The notes under the pieces: generated by a model
Database searches by the model: none
Told to the model about the DNA's origin: nothing
Seen by the model: the letters and a program-made list of their open reading frames with translations, nothing else
Assembly: GCA_019044685.2 (NCBI GenBank)
Contig: JAGTXX020000014.1
Location: 868,001 to 932,000 of the forward strand
Direction: 5' to 3'
DNA length: 64,000 bases
DNA from: Nannochloris sp. 'desiccata'
Lineage: Eukaryota > Chlorophyta > Trebouxiophyceae > Chlorellales > Chlorellaceae
Shown here: piece after piece, positions 30,848 through 41,412 of the stretch
How the letters are laid out: each line of letters starts with the position of its first letter
Position numbering within the stretch: the first letter of the stretch is position 1
Translations under genes and position numbers: made by a program

Positions 30848-32527
30848 CTAGACCCGTTTAGACAGGCGTCTAGAGACCTGAGAGACAAATAAATCAGTCG
30901 GATTTGCTGTCCCGTTCTTACCCATATAGTACGTTTCGCACCTTTTTCCGATGAAATTGCCCTGGAACGCCAGCTTTATACCATACGTACACTCTCCTAA
31001 ATAAGTTTTACTAGGAAGTACAATCGCTCCTCCACTGCCAGCTCTTAAGTTCCAGTAGGTGGTGTAGGCGGCCGCCGGGAACCCATTTTTGCCAGACCCA
31101 CCACTTGTAAACACTCTTGTAGCCTTTCCAAGATCGATAGAAGAGTATAGAGTAGCAAAAGGAGCAGCTCTGTGGGAATCCAAATTCAAATCAATACCAC
31201 GTCCGTTGTGAAATACACATAACATGGTTCCACGGACACTGACATCATGCTTCATTTTCGATTTCACATTGAAGTTTGTTACTTCAACATCAGCTGATTC
31301 GTACAATCCAATACCAAGATGACCTTGAGGGTTGTGCTCAATTGGAGCTCTATTACCATTGGTGAAGATTTCAATACCGTCGATTGTAACGTGGTGGGAG
31401 TACCGCACGATAACAGCATTGTCAGAATTTATTACGGCAACATTTCGGACCCAAGCATTTATTGCATGCTCGACACAAATGCCATTAAAACCAGCTTCTT
31501 TTAAATGCGGCTGCATGCGTTGTAAAGCAAAATTTATACTTAAATTTTGAACTCCGCAGTCCTGAGGCATCCCAGCAGGTAAAACGTGGAGTTCTGCGTT
31601 CCAACGTGGTTTGACATCCATCGGCAACGGGCGCTCGAGGAAAATTTTATTTCCTTCTACTTTATTGACTTTCACTGCCCAGCGAATTTTTTTGACTCCA
31701 CGCAATGCTTTAATGCACTCAGTACCACAGATAGACTTTTCTATTTTATTGTCGTATAATGAAGAGGCCAAACTTTCATTGGTAGGCAAATCTGAAACAT
31801 CAGACATGTGAAGCCGAACCCACATGCCTGGTTTGAAATTCTCTGGGGTGTCTACATTTAATGCAGTCCATCCGCGGGATTTCCCATAGATTACTTTAGC
31901 AAGAAGAGTTTCGTTTTTGAAGTATGAGGGCTGGGCGGAGATTTTAACAAATCCATTTGCCCAGGAGAAACGAGACTGACCAATGGAATTGATGACTGCA
32001 AAAGAAATATTGAGGTAGAAGTTAAGAGAGATAGAAGTTAATAAATGCACAAGACAAACAGTAGAAACGATAAACTTACTGACTGTTCCGTTCTTGACAA
32101 CATCAGAAAGGGATGTTGGAGAGTATAAGGTAGTCAACGTCTTTCCAGCTCCTTTGAGCACGATATTACTTTTTGAAATCGTAACTTGATTTCGAATCAA
32201 ATATCTTCCAGCAGGCAAATAGACAGTACCACCACCTGCAATACCTGCTGCATCGATTGCTGCTTGGATTGCGGATGCGTCGTCAGCTTTTCCATCGTGT
32301 TTCGCTCCAAAGTCCATCACATTAAACTCTTTTATCTTCAGGACGGATTTATACCTGCCGCCGCCTGCATACCCTGCCCAACTCCAATCAGGGATAGACC
32401 ATGGATCAGCGCCAGTACCATCTCTGAAATCAAAATCAATACCGGTTGCAGTGACGAATTTATCAATGCTGGTAATGGCACAAAAAGCGAGTATGCTCTT
32501 TAGTATGGTGCTTGTCACGAGAGCCAT
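30848..32527 (-). CDS. Secreted pectate-lyase-fold (beta-helix) protein, 531 aa
   Basis: The N terminus MALVTSTILKSILAFCAITS is a signal peptide, so the protein enters the secretory pathway. FNVMDFGAKHDGKADDASAI followed by QAAIDAAG and GGTVYLPAGRYLI is the entry strand of the pectate-lyase superfamily 3 / GH28-like right-handed beta-helix. Later segments (VEHAINAWVRNVAVINSDNA) continue the helix. Exon 1 is 32527-32080 and exon 2 is 31995-30848. The 84-nt intron (GTAAGT to TTGCAG) is a multiple of three and has no stop, so the raw frame reads through it. Start at 32527, the first ATG. The substrate is unknown; it may remodel wall or mucilage polysaccharide. Catalytic residues could not be assigned. 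Confidence 0.78.
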   Translation of the reverse strand: MALVTSTILKSILAFCAITSIDKFVTATGIDFDFRDGTGADPWSIPDWSWAGYAGGGRYKSVLKIKEFNVMDFGAKHDGKADDASAIQAAIDAAGIAGGGTVYLPAGRYLIRNQVTISKSNIVLKGAGKTLTTLYSPTSLSDVVKNGTVSKFIVSTVCLVHLLTSISLNFYLNISFAVINSIGQSRFSWANGFVKISAQPSYFKNETLLAKVIYGKSRGWTALNVDTPENFKPGMWVRLHMSDVSDLPTNESLASSLYDNKIEKSICGTECIKALRGVKKIRWAVKVNKVEGNKIFLERPLPMDVKPRWNAELHVLPAGMPQDCGVQNLSINFALQRMQPHLKEAGFNGICVEHAINAWVRNVAVINSDNAVIVRYSHHVTIDGIEIFTNGNRAPIEHNPQGHLGIGLYESADVEVTNFNVKSKMKHDVSVRGTMLCVFHNGRGIDLNLDSHRAAPFATLYSSIDLGKATRVFTSGGSGKNGFPAAAYTTYWNLRAGSGGAIVLPSKTYLGECTYGIKLAFQGNFIGKRCETYYMGKNGTANPTDLFVSQVSRRLSKRV

Positions 32528-33143
32528 TTTAAATCTGAACAGCACTGATAGCAGGCCTGCTACCTAGTAAGAAATAAATGTGCAATGAAGAAATGAATGG
32601 AAGGGGACTGTAAGTCACTTTATCACCCCATGTTATATGATATAAACCGTTGGTGGAGGCAAGCAACGCAGAAAACAAAACCAACCATCTGATCGGCCGA
32701 ATTGAACTAATCTCGGCACAACTCAAAAACTCAACTAGTTAGATAGAACAACCTCGCTACGTAAAACACAATCCATACTTTTATCTAAATTGATATAATG
32801 AACACTGTAAGGGTTGTTGTCCGTCTGGCTTTAGCGAAGTCAACTAAATAAAACTGAGCGCAATGCTTTTGGGTTTTGAAAAGGCAGCAGGCCTGCTGGG
32901 CTAGGCCCAGCCAATATCGGAATTTGAAGCGGCACAGGACGCCCTCTCATACATCATACACTTCACAGTTGGAAAGAAAATCATGTAGATAAGATAATTT
33001 GGAGATTTAACGATCAATGTGCGTGGGTGGCAAAAAAATGTGGCAATTGGTTCTGATCGGAGAAGAAGCCTTGAGCTGGGAAATACTACTGCCGATGCGG
33101 TTGTTACATATTTACTGCCTGTTCTGAACAAAATTACTAGCTA
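32528..33143. other. Intergenic, 616 nt
   Basis: Between the pectate-lyase-like start and the PEX5 stop. The short ORFs have no recognisable content. No second PEX5-like relic was noticed here. Confidence 0.45.
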
Positions 33144-35681
33144 TTACAATGGCAACGCGTTCATTAACGACTCTAACTCTTCCTGTTCAGCAGCCTCCAT
33201 CAGATCCTCTCTTCCAGCGCACGTCAGAGAATTTCTTAAATACCCCCACACCGCCACCGCCTTTCTATTTAAGGCCAGGGCTCGTACATAATACTGTGCA
33301 GACGCTTCGTATTCACCTATATTCGCTAAAGAAATGCCCATATTTGTCCATGCACGCATATAGTTAGGTTTTAGCTCCAGTGCCTTTTGATACGCAGCAA
33401 GTGCCTCTGAGGACCTGGCAGAATTCGCCAACGTTGCGCCTAGTTTATTCCAGAGCGAGTAATCCTGAGGACGTAACGCCAATGCAGCTTTAAATGCATT
33501 CACTGCTCCATCGTATTTGCGTGATAAGTTGCATAGCACGCCCAACGCAGCATGGACATCTGCATCTTGAGGACTGGCGGCAGCGGCACCTTGATACAAT
33601 TTAATCACATACGACATCGCTTGACTCGAATCTGGCGGGCCGGGAGTGTGTTTAGCTGCCGTACCATGTGTCGGGTGACGCATAATCCATTCCCGTAAAT
33701 ACCCCAACGCTTCAGATTGTTCTAATTCGTTGGTATGACTAACTCCTAAGCTTAACAAAGCATCAAGGTCCTCCGGGTCGGCAGCTACCGCTCTATTTAG
33801 AGCTGCAATCGCCTGCACATCATCATCATTTTCAGCTTGGACTGTGCCCAGCAATCTCCACGCCTCAGAATTACCTGGGTTACGTTGACACTCGGCTTCA
33901 AGTGCTAGTACAGCTTCCGTTAATACACCTTTTCGAAACAAGTCTTTCCCTTTTTGGAAACTGCCAACGTCTGTCAAGAAAGGGTTGTGTTCGGCCATTC
34001 TATACTGCCCTGAAGAGCGAGGACCCAGCTCGGAATGCAGTTTTTCTAGTTCACGTAAATATTCGTCTTCCCAGTTGGCTACGTCGGCTGGGAGGGCATT
34101 ACCTGAAGCGGTAGAAAATTCTTCTGCCCAGTCAGCGGTGAGCCCCGATGCGAATTGATCTGCCCAGGCTGTTGACTCTGCTGCTTGTGTAAATGTTTGT
34201 GGGGGTTCGGCGGTAGTTTGATTATGAAATTCTTGAGCCCATGCTGCTGAAGGGTGTTGTCCAGCTTGGAAGGAAGCAAACTCCTCTCCCCACAAGGATG
34301 GCCCTGCAGCTCCCGCTCCTGTCGTAGCTGCTGCGTTTGTAGTAAATTCATCAGCCCATTGTGCAGCAGCTGGTGAAACTTCTTTCACTCCATTATCTTC
34401 TAAAATCAACTCCCCACGGCTCATTTTCGATACAAATTGTAAAAATTTCGAATTTTGAAATTTTGGGTCGGTACTTGAAGCGAGCGTCTCTGCCAGTTTT
34501 TTAGTTTGCTCCATTGCAGAGCTTGTATCTGCACGTTGCTGTTGACGAAGTTCAGTGCCTGCTTGAGCTGCAGCGCGGTAATCATCAACCCAAGAACTAT
34601 CTTCAGTAGTAGTACCAGCTACTCGGCCAGCAGCGACTTCTTCTTCATTTTGGAATTGCTCAGCCCACACTCCACCAGGTTGTTGTTGCTGCCTCGCTTG
34701 GTGTTTATCTAGACTTAATGCACCAAACTCTTCTACCCATGGCGCACCTCTGCTATGAGCCTGAGCGGCAGCGGCAGCTGCAGCAGCATGTTCTCCAGCA
34801 ATCATCCCTGACCTTCCTGCACCTCCTGCTTGTTCATAAATGGCATCCCACGAAGCGCCTGGCATCGCCATTCCAATTGCCGGTAGCCCTGCTGGATCTA
34901 TATTTAATGAATGTAGTAGCATACCTACTTGTTGGTCTGCGTATTCGCTGCCTTTATCTGCAAATACTTGCCGAGCGAGAATTGTAGAGCGGTCCCTAAC
35001 TCTGCACTTATCAGGCACACTCATATCTATAGTACTCCGCTGTTGGTGTGGTACACTGGAGTTTAGGGTATGTGCTACATTGCCTCCGCTACGAAAAAAT
35101 GCTTGCAGAAAAGGATGCACTGCACTGGCGGCAGAGGCAGCGGCAGCTGGATAACTTCCTCCCCTGCTTCTATAAATGCTTTCGAATTCACGAGGTCTAG
35201 CAGATTCATTATTTCGTTGCTGGTGTTGACAATGCAGGAATGCTTCTACGTCCGCTGCGGTGCTCGAAGAAGGGTGTGAAAATCCGGGAACTGAAGGTAG
35301 GTCGCCATGAAGGGCAACGGCAGCGGCTTGGTCGGCAGTGAGAGGTTGAAAAGGAGCTGGAGCGAGCGATGAGCCTGCTTGTCCAACGCCAGGGAGCTTC
35401 AAAAAACGTGGAAATGATTGTGGAGAATTTCGTGAGAAGCTTTATAATAATATGTCCAGAAAGCAGCAAAGTTAAAGATGGATCACATCGAACAAAAACA
35501 CAGACAGGAGTACTTATAAAAGAGTTACACTAAAGTTTACCTCGTTGAGTTGTTGCTTCTGCTTGGTTCTTCCACCAAGGAGAACGTTGACAAACGACGA
35601 GGCAGCGTTACTAGGCCCTGCTCCGTCGCTTGGAGTGCACACATCGGAACCTGAAATCAGATCTCGTAAAGAACTCGCCAT
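33144..35681 (-). CDS. PEX5: PEX5, peroxisomal targeting signal 1 receptor, 797 aa
   Basis: Cycling import receptor for peroxisomal matrix proteins. Exon 1, 35681-35541, encodes MASSLRDLISGSDVCTPSDG with the conserved N-terminal Cys (residue 15) used for export by ubiquitination. Exon 2, 35396-33144, continues as LPGVGQAGSS after a 144-nt intron. The middle region carries ten WxxxF/Y pentapeptides (WDAIY, WVEEF, WAEQF, WVDDY, WADEF, WGEEF, WAQEF, WADQF, WAEEF, WEDEY) for PEX14/PEX13 binding. The C-terminal TPR domain starts near NPFLTDVGSFQKGKDLF and includes ALGVLCNLSRKYDGAVNAFK and LWNKLGATLANSARSSEALA. In plants PEX5 also carries the PTS2 co-receptor PEX7. Length is slightly above plant PEX5 (about 730 aa). 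Confidence 0.97.
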
Positions 35682-36229
35682 GCTGGGCGAATACCCGGCC
35701 TATCGCTGGCCTACTATGGTTTAAAAATTGAATTTAATATGCAAAAATAAGCTGACGGTGACCTCGTTTTGGATGCGATACCTGTTCTTGTCCAAATCAG
35801 TTTAAAAGTGACTTCTATTCTAGAGGATCGCATCTTCAGAGCCAAGAACCGTGTTGGCAACGCTCGCCTACATTTTTAATTGTTTTAATAGCCATATATT
35901 TTGGCTATCCTCTCACCGCTGGGCTTTCGGCTGAAGGGGAGCGATTACTTGCTGCGATCCATTTTTTTCCCTCGGGAACACCGCCCGCTCAAAAGCGACT
36001 GTTAGAGTAATACGTTTTAACACCCGTCTGTATGAACATACATCAGCGGCTCTTCTAAGGTAGCCAAGCGACGGCATTCTGGTTGCTGTCCGTTCATTGA
36101 ATTTATTATTCATGGTGGTTGTTGCTTCAGCAGAGCTAACCACTTGGACAGAGGGATCCTCAAATATCTTTTAACTAGGCATTACTTACCATGCGCGAAT
36201 TTTAATTCGCTTGGCAGACATTTCTCCAA
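35682..36229. promoter_or_regulatory. Divergent region, PEX5 / small TM protein
   Basis: A 548-nt spacer containing both promoters. The minus ORF at 35913-36143 lacks an ATG start and any domain. Nothing else seen. Confidence 0.45.
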
Positions 36230-36664
36230 ATGAAGTCTTTGAGATTCATTCGCCGCTTCTCGGATGTTGCATCTTCCGGAGCGGGTGAGGTAGCAAAAGA
36301 GGTAGCGAAGGAGGTGGAGTCCTTTGTCACTACCAAAAATTTTTCGACTGTGTCGAATTGGGCCTTGGCAGGCGTCCTAGCAGCAGTGGGGGGTGGCTTT
36401 GCCCTCCTTTACCGGACTGAAGACAAATTAGGGAAGGATATTATTCGGGTAGAAGAGAACCTAGGGAAGGATATTATTCGGGTAGAAGAGAACCTAGGGA
36501 AGGATATTCAACGGTTAGAGAAGAGTATTCATAGGTTAGAGGATAGACTAGGGAGCGAAATGATCGCCGACCGCCAGATAGCTGCTGATGACCGCCGTGC
36601 CATGAATGAAAAAATGGATAAACTCCTGGAGATGTCAAATAAGAAGAGCTTCTGGAGATGGTAA
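36230..36664 (+). CDS. Small TM/coiled-coil protein, probably organellar, 144 aa
   Basis: Unrecognised. MKSLRFIRRFSDVASSGAG is an Arg/Ser-rich, acid-free N terminus like a mitochondrial or plastid presequence. A hydrophobic segment follows (NWALAGVLAAVGGGFALLY, about 44-62). A charged helical region is then built of repeated LGKDIIRVEEN units and LEKSIHRLEDRLGSEM, ending in KKSFWRW. It resembles single-TM coiled-coil proteins of organelle membranes (for example bacterial-type or MCU-regulator-like layouts) only in general form. The overall plan, targeting sequence, TM and coiled coil, is like that inferred for the gene at 20364, so they could be members of a lineage-specific group. Confidence 0.6.
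   Translation: MKSLRFIRRFSDVASSGAGEVAKEVAKEVESFVTTKNFSTVSNWALAGVLAAVGGGFALLYRTEDKLGKDIIRVEENLGKDIIRVEENLGKDIQRLEKSIHRLEDRLGSEMIADRQIAADDRRAMNEKMDKLLEMSNKKSFWRW
36431..36511 (+). repeat. 33-nt in-frame tandem repeat (2 exact copies plus a partial)
   Basis: Unit starting GGGAAGGATATTATTCGG at 36431-36463 is repeated exactly at 36464-36496; a diverged partial copy begins at 36497. Each unit encodes 11 residues (GKDIIRVEENL) of the coiled coil. Exact identity suggests recent expansion. Confidence 0.85.
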
Positions 36665-37194
36665 CTAAGAAATTTTGAGAAATCGTTTTTGCTAGATACA
36701 ATGGTCTAACTTTGCTTGATGATATGTATATGAAAGGAACTCTATTTCTGTAATTTTGCTGCAATGTACCAGACCGTTGTTTCTTTTGCTATCGTTAACA
36801 TCTGGGGGGGGGGCGGTTTTGCCACGCCTCCATTCTTTATTTTAAAACGTGTCGTGCTCCGTGTCACCAGGGGCCGCAGGCGTATTAAAGATAGTCCTGC
36901 GGAGGTCTCTCTGGGACTAAATAACAATGCATATCCGAGAGGCTAAATAATTGTTGTGAGCTGACAACTTTTGCGCTCGGTTAAACATTTTGGAAGCGAA
37001 AAGTTGTAGCCAAAGCCATCGCTTGTAAATTAAAACCTATAATTTCCTTTTTAAGGTACCCTGATACATTTATGCGCTATAGTCTTTGCTACGAGCAATA
37101 CATCACGAGCTTGCTATAAATTTCCGAAAGGGATCGATCACTTAACCTCGGTATCCTCATTTCAAAGCCCCTGGTGCATTCCAACGGCAGCAAA
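36665..37194. other. Intergenic, 530 nt
   Basis: Contains a G run (36804-36815). The ORFs at 36764-36946 (plus) and 36742-36927 (minus) are unsupported. Promoter of the next gene expected near the 3' end. Confidence 0.45.
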
Positions 37195-39012
37195 ATGAAA
37201 AGCAAATTATTGCTAATAGCCTGCTGCGTAGCGCTGACCACGGCGCGAATCCCAACAGACCAGCAACCAGAAGTAGATTCTGTGACGACAATCCTCGCCT
37301 CGTCCTCTGTAACTCTCAGGAGAGGTGGCTCTAAAAAAAGCACAGACACTGACCGCATTCAGCTCGATCTCTGCGACTGTCAACCCGCTACTGGAGAACC
37401 AGGCGGGCTTTCCTGCGATAAAGAAGGCTTTTTCATCGCTTCTTTCGAAAGACAAGGGCAATGGGTGGCCGGTGGCGGTTCAGTCCCTCTCTCCCGTGCC
37501 ATATGCTGCCGTCCTTGCCTCCCTGCTGACCTCCCTGACGATAGCCCTATCTTTGACAACGCAGACCAACCAGTTGCACTCGTTTCTATGGGTTGTCACA
37601 CCTCTACAGACCCGTTGGGCGTTCGCTGTGAAGCTGACGATACAAATGCACACAGTTTCGTTTCAGGTTTCACCTCCTCAGTCCGCGTGTTCTCTTCAGT
37701 AGACACACAATACCCTGTTAATACAGCCCAATGCTGTACTCCAGCATTGCTTATGGAAAGTGGAGATGCTTGGGAATTGGAACGGTGTGAATGTGGAGTC
37801 AGCACAGACCCTGAACATATCGTGAGCTGTAGTATCAAAGATGGTGATGATGATGGGGGCGTTGGTGAAAAACGTAAAAATAATAATTCCAGTAGCAGTA
37901 GAGACATCGCCATGGGGTCAATACTATCCGGATTTGATTTCTTTAGGATCTCCCCTGTCGGGCAAGTCGTCCCCATCGGACCAGCCAAATGCTGTGGCGT
38001 GTGCCTTTCTGGAAAGGTTCACCCAGTAGCAGATTGCCGAGATGTAAACCACTGCAGCGGCAACGGCGTCTGCTTACTTGGACGCTGTGAATGCTTGCAG
38101 GGGTGGGGGTCACCTGATTGTTCTCAATCTTTAGCTGGAAAAGGTGGTTGGGGAGGTAAAATACCCCCTTGGGCTGTTTCCCTTATAGTCATAGGCAGCT
38201 GTTTGTTAGCCATGATTGTCCTAAGTGCTGCTGCCCACGTGGCGGAATTAATTTTCGAAGCCCGCAGTGCCCGCCGTGGTGACGGGAACAATAGTGACGA
38301 AGACGGTGATGAGAATAGAAGACCTTTGTTGTTGCGTATAGATGCAGATGATGCTGGTAGTGTAGGTTCAGTGGATACGGAAGGAGGTGAGTGTGACCAT
38401 GCCGGTGAAGATGCGGTTTTATTCGGAGGGGTGGAAGAAAGAATTGAGCAGGTGATTCATAGATTGGAAGAAACGGAAGAAGAGGAGGGAGAAAGAGAGG
38501 AAGAAGGTGGTGTAGGAGAGGAAGGGGAAGAGATTCTTAGTGATGGGGAAGGGGAAGAAAGTGATGTGGATGCAACGGTGTCATCTGTCCCATCTTCCTC
38601 CGGTGGAGGTATGCTGCGTACTCGAGCTGCTGCTGCTGGCCATGCTAGTACTACGACGACGACGATGACTACTAGAAGAGAAGAGAATGGTGCACCTGTA
38701 GGGGAAGATACTGAAGCTGACAGAGGAGCAGTAGCATTGGAAGGAGCGAGAGCTCATGCTGAAGAAGGCGCCGCCCAAGTTGACGACGGTCTTCCTGAAA
38801 AACCAGCTGCCGGTACAGGCGCTCATCTCCAAAGTTACATGGGGATAGGCCCTTTATCTGGTGTCGATTGTGCTGTGTGTATGATACGACCAGTTCAGAC
38901 TGTAGTCATTCCCTGTGGTCATGTGTGTATGTGTCGAAGATGCTCTCGAAGATTAAATAGGTGTCCTGTGTGTAGAAAGGATATAGTACGGAGACAAAGG
39001 TTGTTTGTGTAG
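37195..39012 (+). CDS. Secretory-pathway RING E3 ligase with Cys-rich repeats and EGF-like module, 605 aa
   Basis: The ATG at 37195 gives a signal peptide (MKSKLLLIACCVALTTA); the upstream open frame starts only with GTG. The lumenal part has three related Cys-rich repeats of 60-80 residues. Each begins CxC- or GCH-like, carries a G-F or FxxG strand and closes with a CC pair (AICCRPCLP, AQCCTPALL, AKCCGVCLS). A short EGF-like module follows (HCSGNGVCLLGRCECLQGWG), then one TM (AVSLIVIGSCLLAMIVLSAA), an acidic cytosolic linker and a C-terminal C3HC4 RING (CAVCM ... IPCGHVCMCRRCSRRLNRCP, ending RQRLFV). The RING is of the MUL1/RNF34 C-terminal type. It is probably an ER, Golgi or surface ubiquitin ligase with lumenal sensing. 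The repeat family is not recognised. Confidence 0.85.
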   Translation: MKSKLLLIACCVALTTARIPTDQQPEVDSVTTILASSSVTLRRGGSKKSTDTDRIQLDLCDCQPATGEPGGLSCDKEGFFIASFERQGQWVAGGGSVPLSRAICCRPCLPADLPDDSPIFDNADQPVALVSMGCHTSTDPLGVRCEADDTNAHSFVSGFTSSVRVFSSVDTQYPVNTAQCCTPALLMESGDAWELERCECGVSTDPEHIVSCSIKDGDDDGGVGEKRKNNNSSSSRDIAMGSILSGFDFFRISPVGQVVPIGPAKCCGVCLSGKVHPVADCRDVNHCSGNGVCLLGRCECLQGWGSPDCSQSLAGKGGWGGKIPPWAVSLIVIGSCLLAMIVLSAAAHVAELIFEARSARRGDGNNSDEDGDENRRPLLLRIDADDAGSVGSVDTEGGECDHAGEDAVLFGGVEERIEQVIHRLEETEEEEGEREEEGGVGEEGEEILSDGEGEESDVDATVSSVPSSSGGGMLRTRAAAAGHASTTTTTMTTRREENGAPVGEDTEADRGAVALEGARAHAEEGAAQVDDGLPEKPAAGTGAHLQSYMGIGPLSGVDCAVCMIRPVQTVVIPCGHVCMCRRCSRRLNRCPVCRKDIVRRQRLFV

Positions 39013-39402
39013 TACAGAAAATTTGGACGTTCTGTTTTAGCTTGATGCATTGTATTATATTATATTTTATAATCAAATCGCTTGTAGTGCCCTATAGCAT
39101 CTGTTTCTCTTCTTTTCTTTGCGTCTCTTGTAGATTTTTCTTCTTTATTTCTTTCTTTTTCTTCTTGCATTTGTGTTGCGTATACTGGTGCGATTTGTAA
39201 ATTATTTACAATTCTGTAGGTACTTCTATAAACAATCGAGATATTAAAAAAAAAAAAAAACAGTAAATACCGTACAATGTATGTTTTAATACGCGGAAAA
39301 CAAAATTATCATTTATCTTAAGAGAAATTTAACAAAGTTTCAGATTTTTCAGTGAAAATCAACGTTAGATGGTTGTTTCTCTGCCGCAGTCCTTCATCAC
39401 AT
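39013..39402. other. Convergent 3' region, A/T-rich
   Basis: A 390-nt spacer with a poly-A run (39247-39260). TGTAA at about 39196 may serve as a polyadenylation signal for the RING gene. Confidence 0.45.
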
Positions 39403-41044
39403 TCACTCACCGCCTACAGCAGCAGGACCAGCACCAGAATCCTCTTCTAAAGAATCTTCCAATTCTCTTCCTTCTCCTGCAATTTCAGAGACAGAGCTTC
39501 TTCTAACTAATCGAGAAGAAGAGGCCCTTCTCGTCATTATTGTCATCTGTGGAGGCGCTTCTTGTTGCCTCTGCTGCTGCCTCTTTTGCTCGACATTTTT
39601 AGTATTCCGAGAAAGTTGTTTGCCATTTCTACCATTATGACTAGATTTAGTAGACTCTACACGTAAGATATGCATTCGAAGCAGCAACAGCAACACGACA
39701 ATCGCGAGCAATCTCCCTACGGCAGCAACCTCTCTTCCTAAAATATGCAAAACCCTCGCCACTCCTTGATGCGCTGCTGTCGCTGCATGTACACCAACCT
39801 GACCCCAATAACTCTCCCAAACAGCATAATCTCGATTAAATCTTTTCCACGCGGTGCGTGATCCTTTGGTCCCGGGGATCCTTTCTTCCAAATTAGAGGG
39901 GGCCTCTTCAGAGCCGCCTTGCGAACCGACTGAATCCCAACTAAAGCCTCGCCAATGTCTCGGAGCTAATTGCACTATTGCTGGTAAGCGGTGTTGGTTA
40001 TATTTATTTGGGGGTAGTTTTTCATCGTCAGGAGGGAGATCGAGGGTGGGTAGTGCGTCTAAAACTAACTCACTAGCAGTACGGCGACGCATATGCCAAG
40101 GAGCAGCAAGTACCACTCTTTCATCTTTTTCCTTCTCCTCAGCTGCCGCCTCCGCCGCCTCCGCCGCCGCATCACAAAGGAGTTCCGCTTTCTTGGGGCT
40201 ACCTATTCCAGTTCCAGTACTTAGCAGCAAATTATCATTTTTATTCACCAAAGGAACTGGAGCTTGCATAATTGACCGTACATAGTCTATATCACCCCCA
40301 ACAGGAGGTCTACCTGCAAGCAACACCCCCCTGCCCGCATCCCCTTCCTGCACAAGCAGCTCCGCTCGATATGCTTCCCATCGAGAAACGATTTCTGGCA
40401 GCTGCTGGTAAGTTTTGACCAGATTATCTCGTATTGCTTTCTCTATAAGACCTCCCATACCAAGCATACGGACACAAACAGTGCCAGAAAGGCGTTGCAA
40501 AGTCGTATTGTCAGTTTGTGGGATGAGTTCTAGAGTAGTGTTTACTCGGAGTTTATCACCAAGAAAAGGGCTTTCTGTGCGTACGTGGAGGGTGTAGGAA
40601 GGTCCTGTCGTATCTGAAGGCCGGTATTCGATGATCTGGAGAGAGTAAAAACGAAAAAGGGGAGACAAGAAGTTAGAATTTAGAAAAATTCAAGGTAGTA
40701 CTCGTCCGTATACCGGAAAATAGTACTTTTCCTGAAAGTAAAGATAAAGTTTTTTTTTTTTCATGGTAACAATATTTGTTTCTCACATCATGGAATTCTA
40801 TTTCTGATGCATTTGCAACAGCATTTCTCACTGAAGAGGGTACCCATGATGAAATTTCAGGCTTTGTTACTAATCGAACAAAGGTACTTCCGCCATCCCG
40901 CCACGTATCTCGAAATTTGTATACACCTAGACTTAGAGCTTTAGAAAGCAGGGCTCTGAAGGCTGCAGAGTCTCTTTCTACATAGTATTGTTGTGCGTTG
41001 CAAGGTAAAATTGCTTGGACATCGAGGTGTGTGCCGCCTGTCAT
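39403..41044 (-). CDS. START/VASt-like lipid-binding protein with C-terminal membrane anchor, 496 aa
   Basis: Exon 1, 41044-40787, and exon 2, 40635-39403, are joined across a 151-nt intron (GTGAGA to CTCCAG) as EIEFHDIIEYRPSDT. The first 190 residues have the alternating strand and helix pattern of a SRPBCC/START-like pocket: YKFRDTWRDGGSTFVRLVTK, SYTLHVRTESPFLGDK, then a long helix LIEKAIRDNLVKTYQQLPEI. A hydrophobic segment follows at about residues 400-420 (LLAIVVLLLLLRMHIL), with an Arg/Gln-rich tail. The VASt proteins that move sterols at membrane contacts have this order. I cannot separate VASt from other START-like families by eye. The upstream in-frame sequence has a TAA before the ATG. 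Confidence 0.55.
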
Positions 41045-41412
41045 TCTTGCCAGTGATTCGAACGTCAGTTGGAGGATCCTTTTTTAAAAAAATATGCTCA
41101 GCGAGGCATACGCACTCTATCAACGGCTTCAGTTATTTCTTGGCAGTATAGACCAATGAAATATAACACACTCTTTTCAGGCGGCGAAGAAAGATAACAA
41201 CGTGGCCTATAAATCAACGGGGCATTGACTGATTAATTTTGCCGTGCCTGGTGCATCCTCGGCAGTGCACTCCCTTGAATAAATTCTTGAAAAAGTGTGC
41301 CACCGGTGCCTTTCACTTGTTAAAAATAGAAACTGAGCTATATTATAATATGACAAACACGTTCCGCAAAAATAGTTGCATCTTGGCGCCCAAATGAGCG
41401 ACGTCACGGTGG
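41045..41412. other. Intergenic upstream of palindromic element
   Basis: A 368-nt spacer holding the promoter of the START-like gene. No gene seen. Confidence 0.4.

Noticed and set aside
33019..33367. Plus-strand ORFs over the PEX5 3' end
   Set aside because: Antisense to the conserved TPR coding sequence and without domains.
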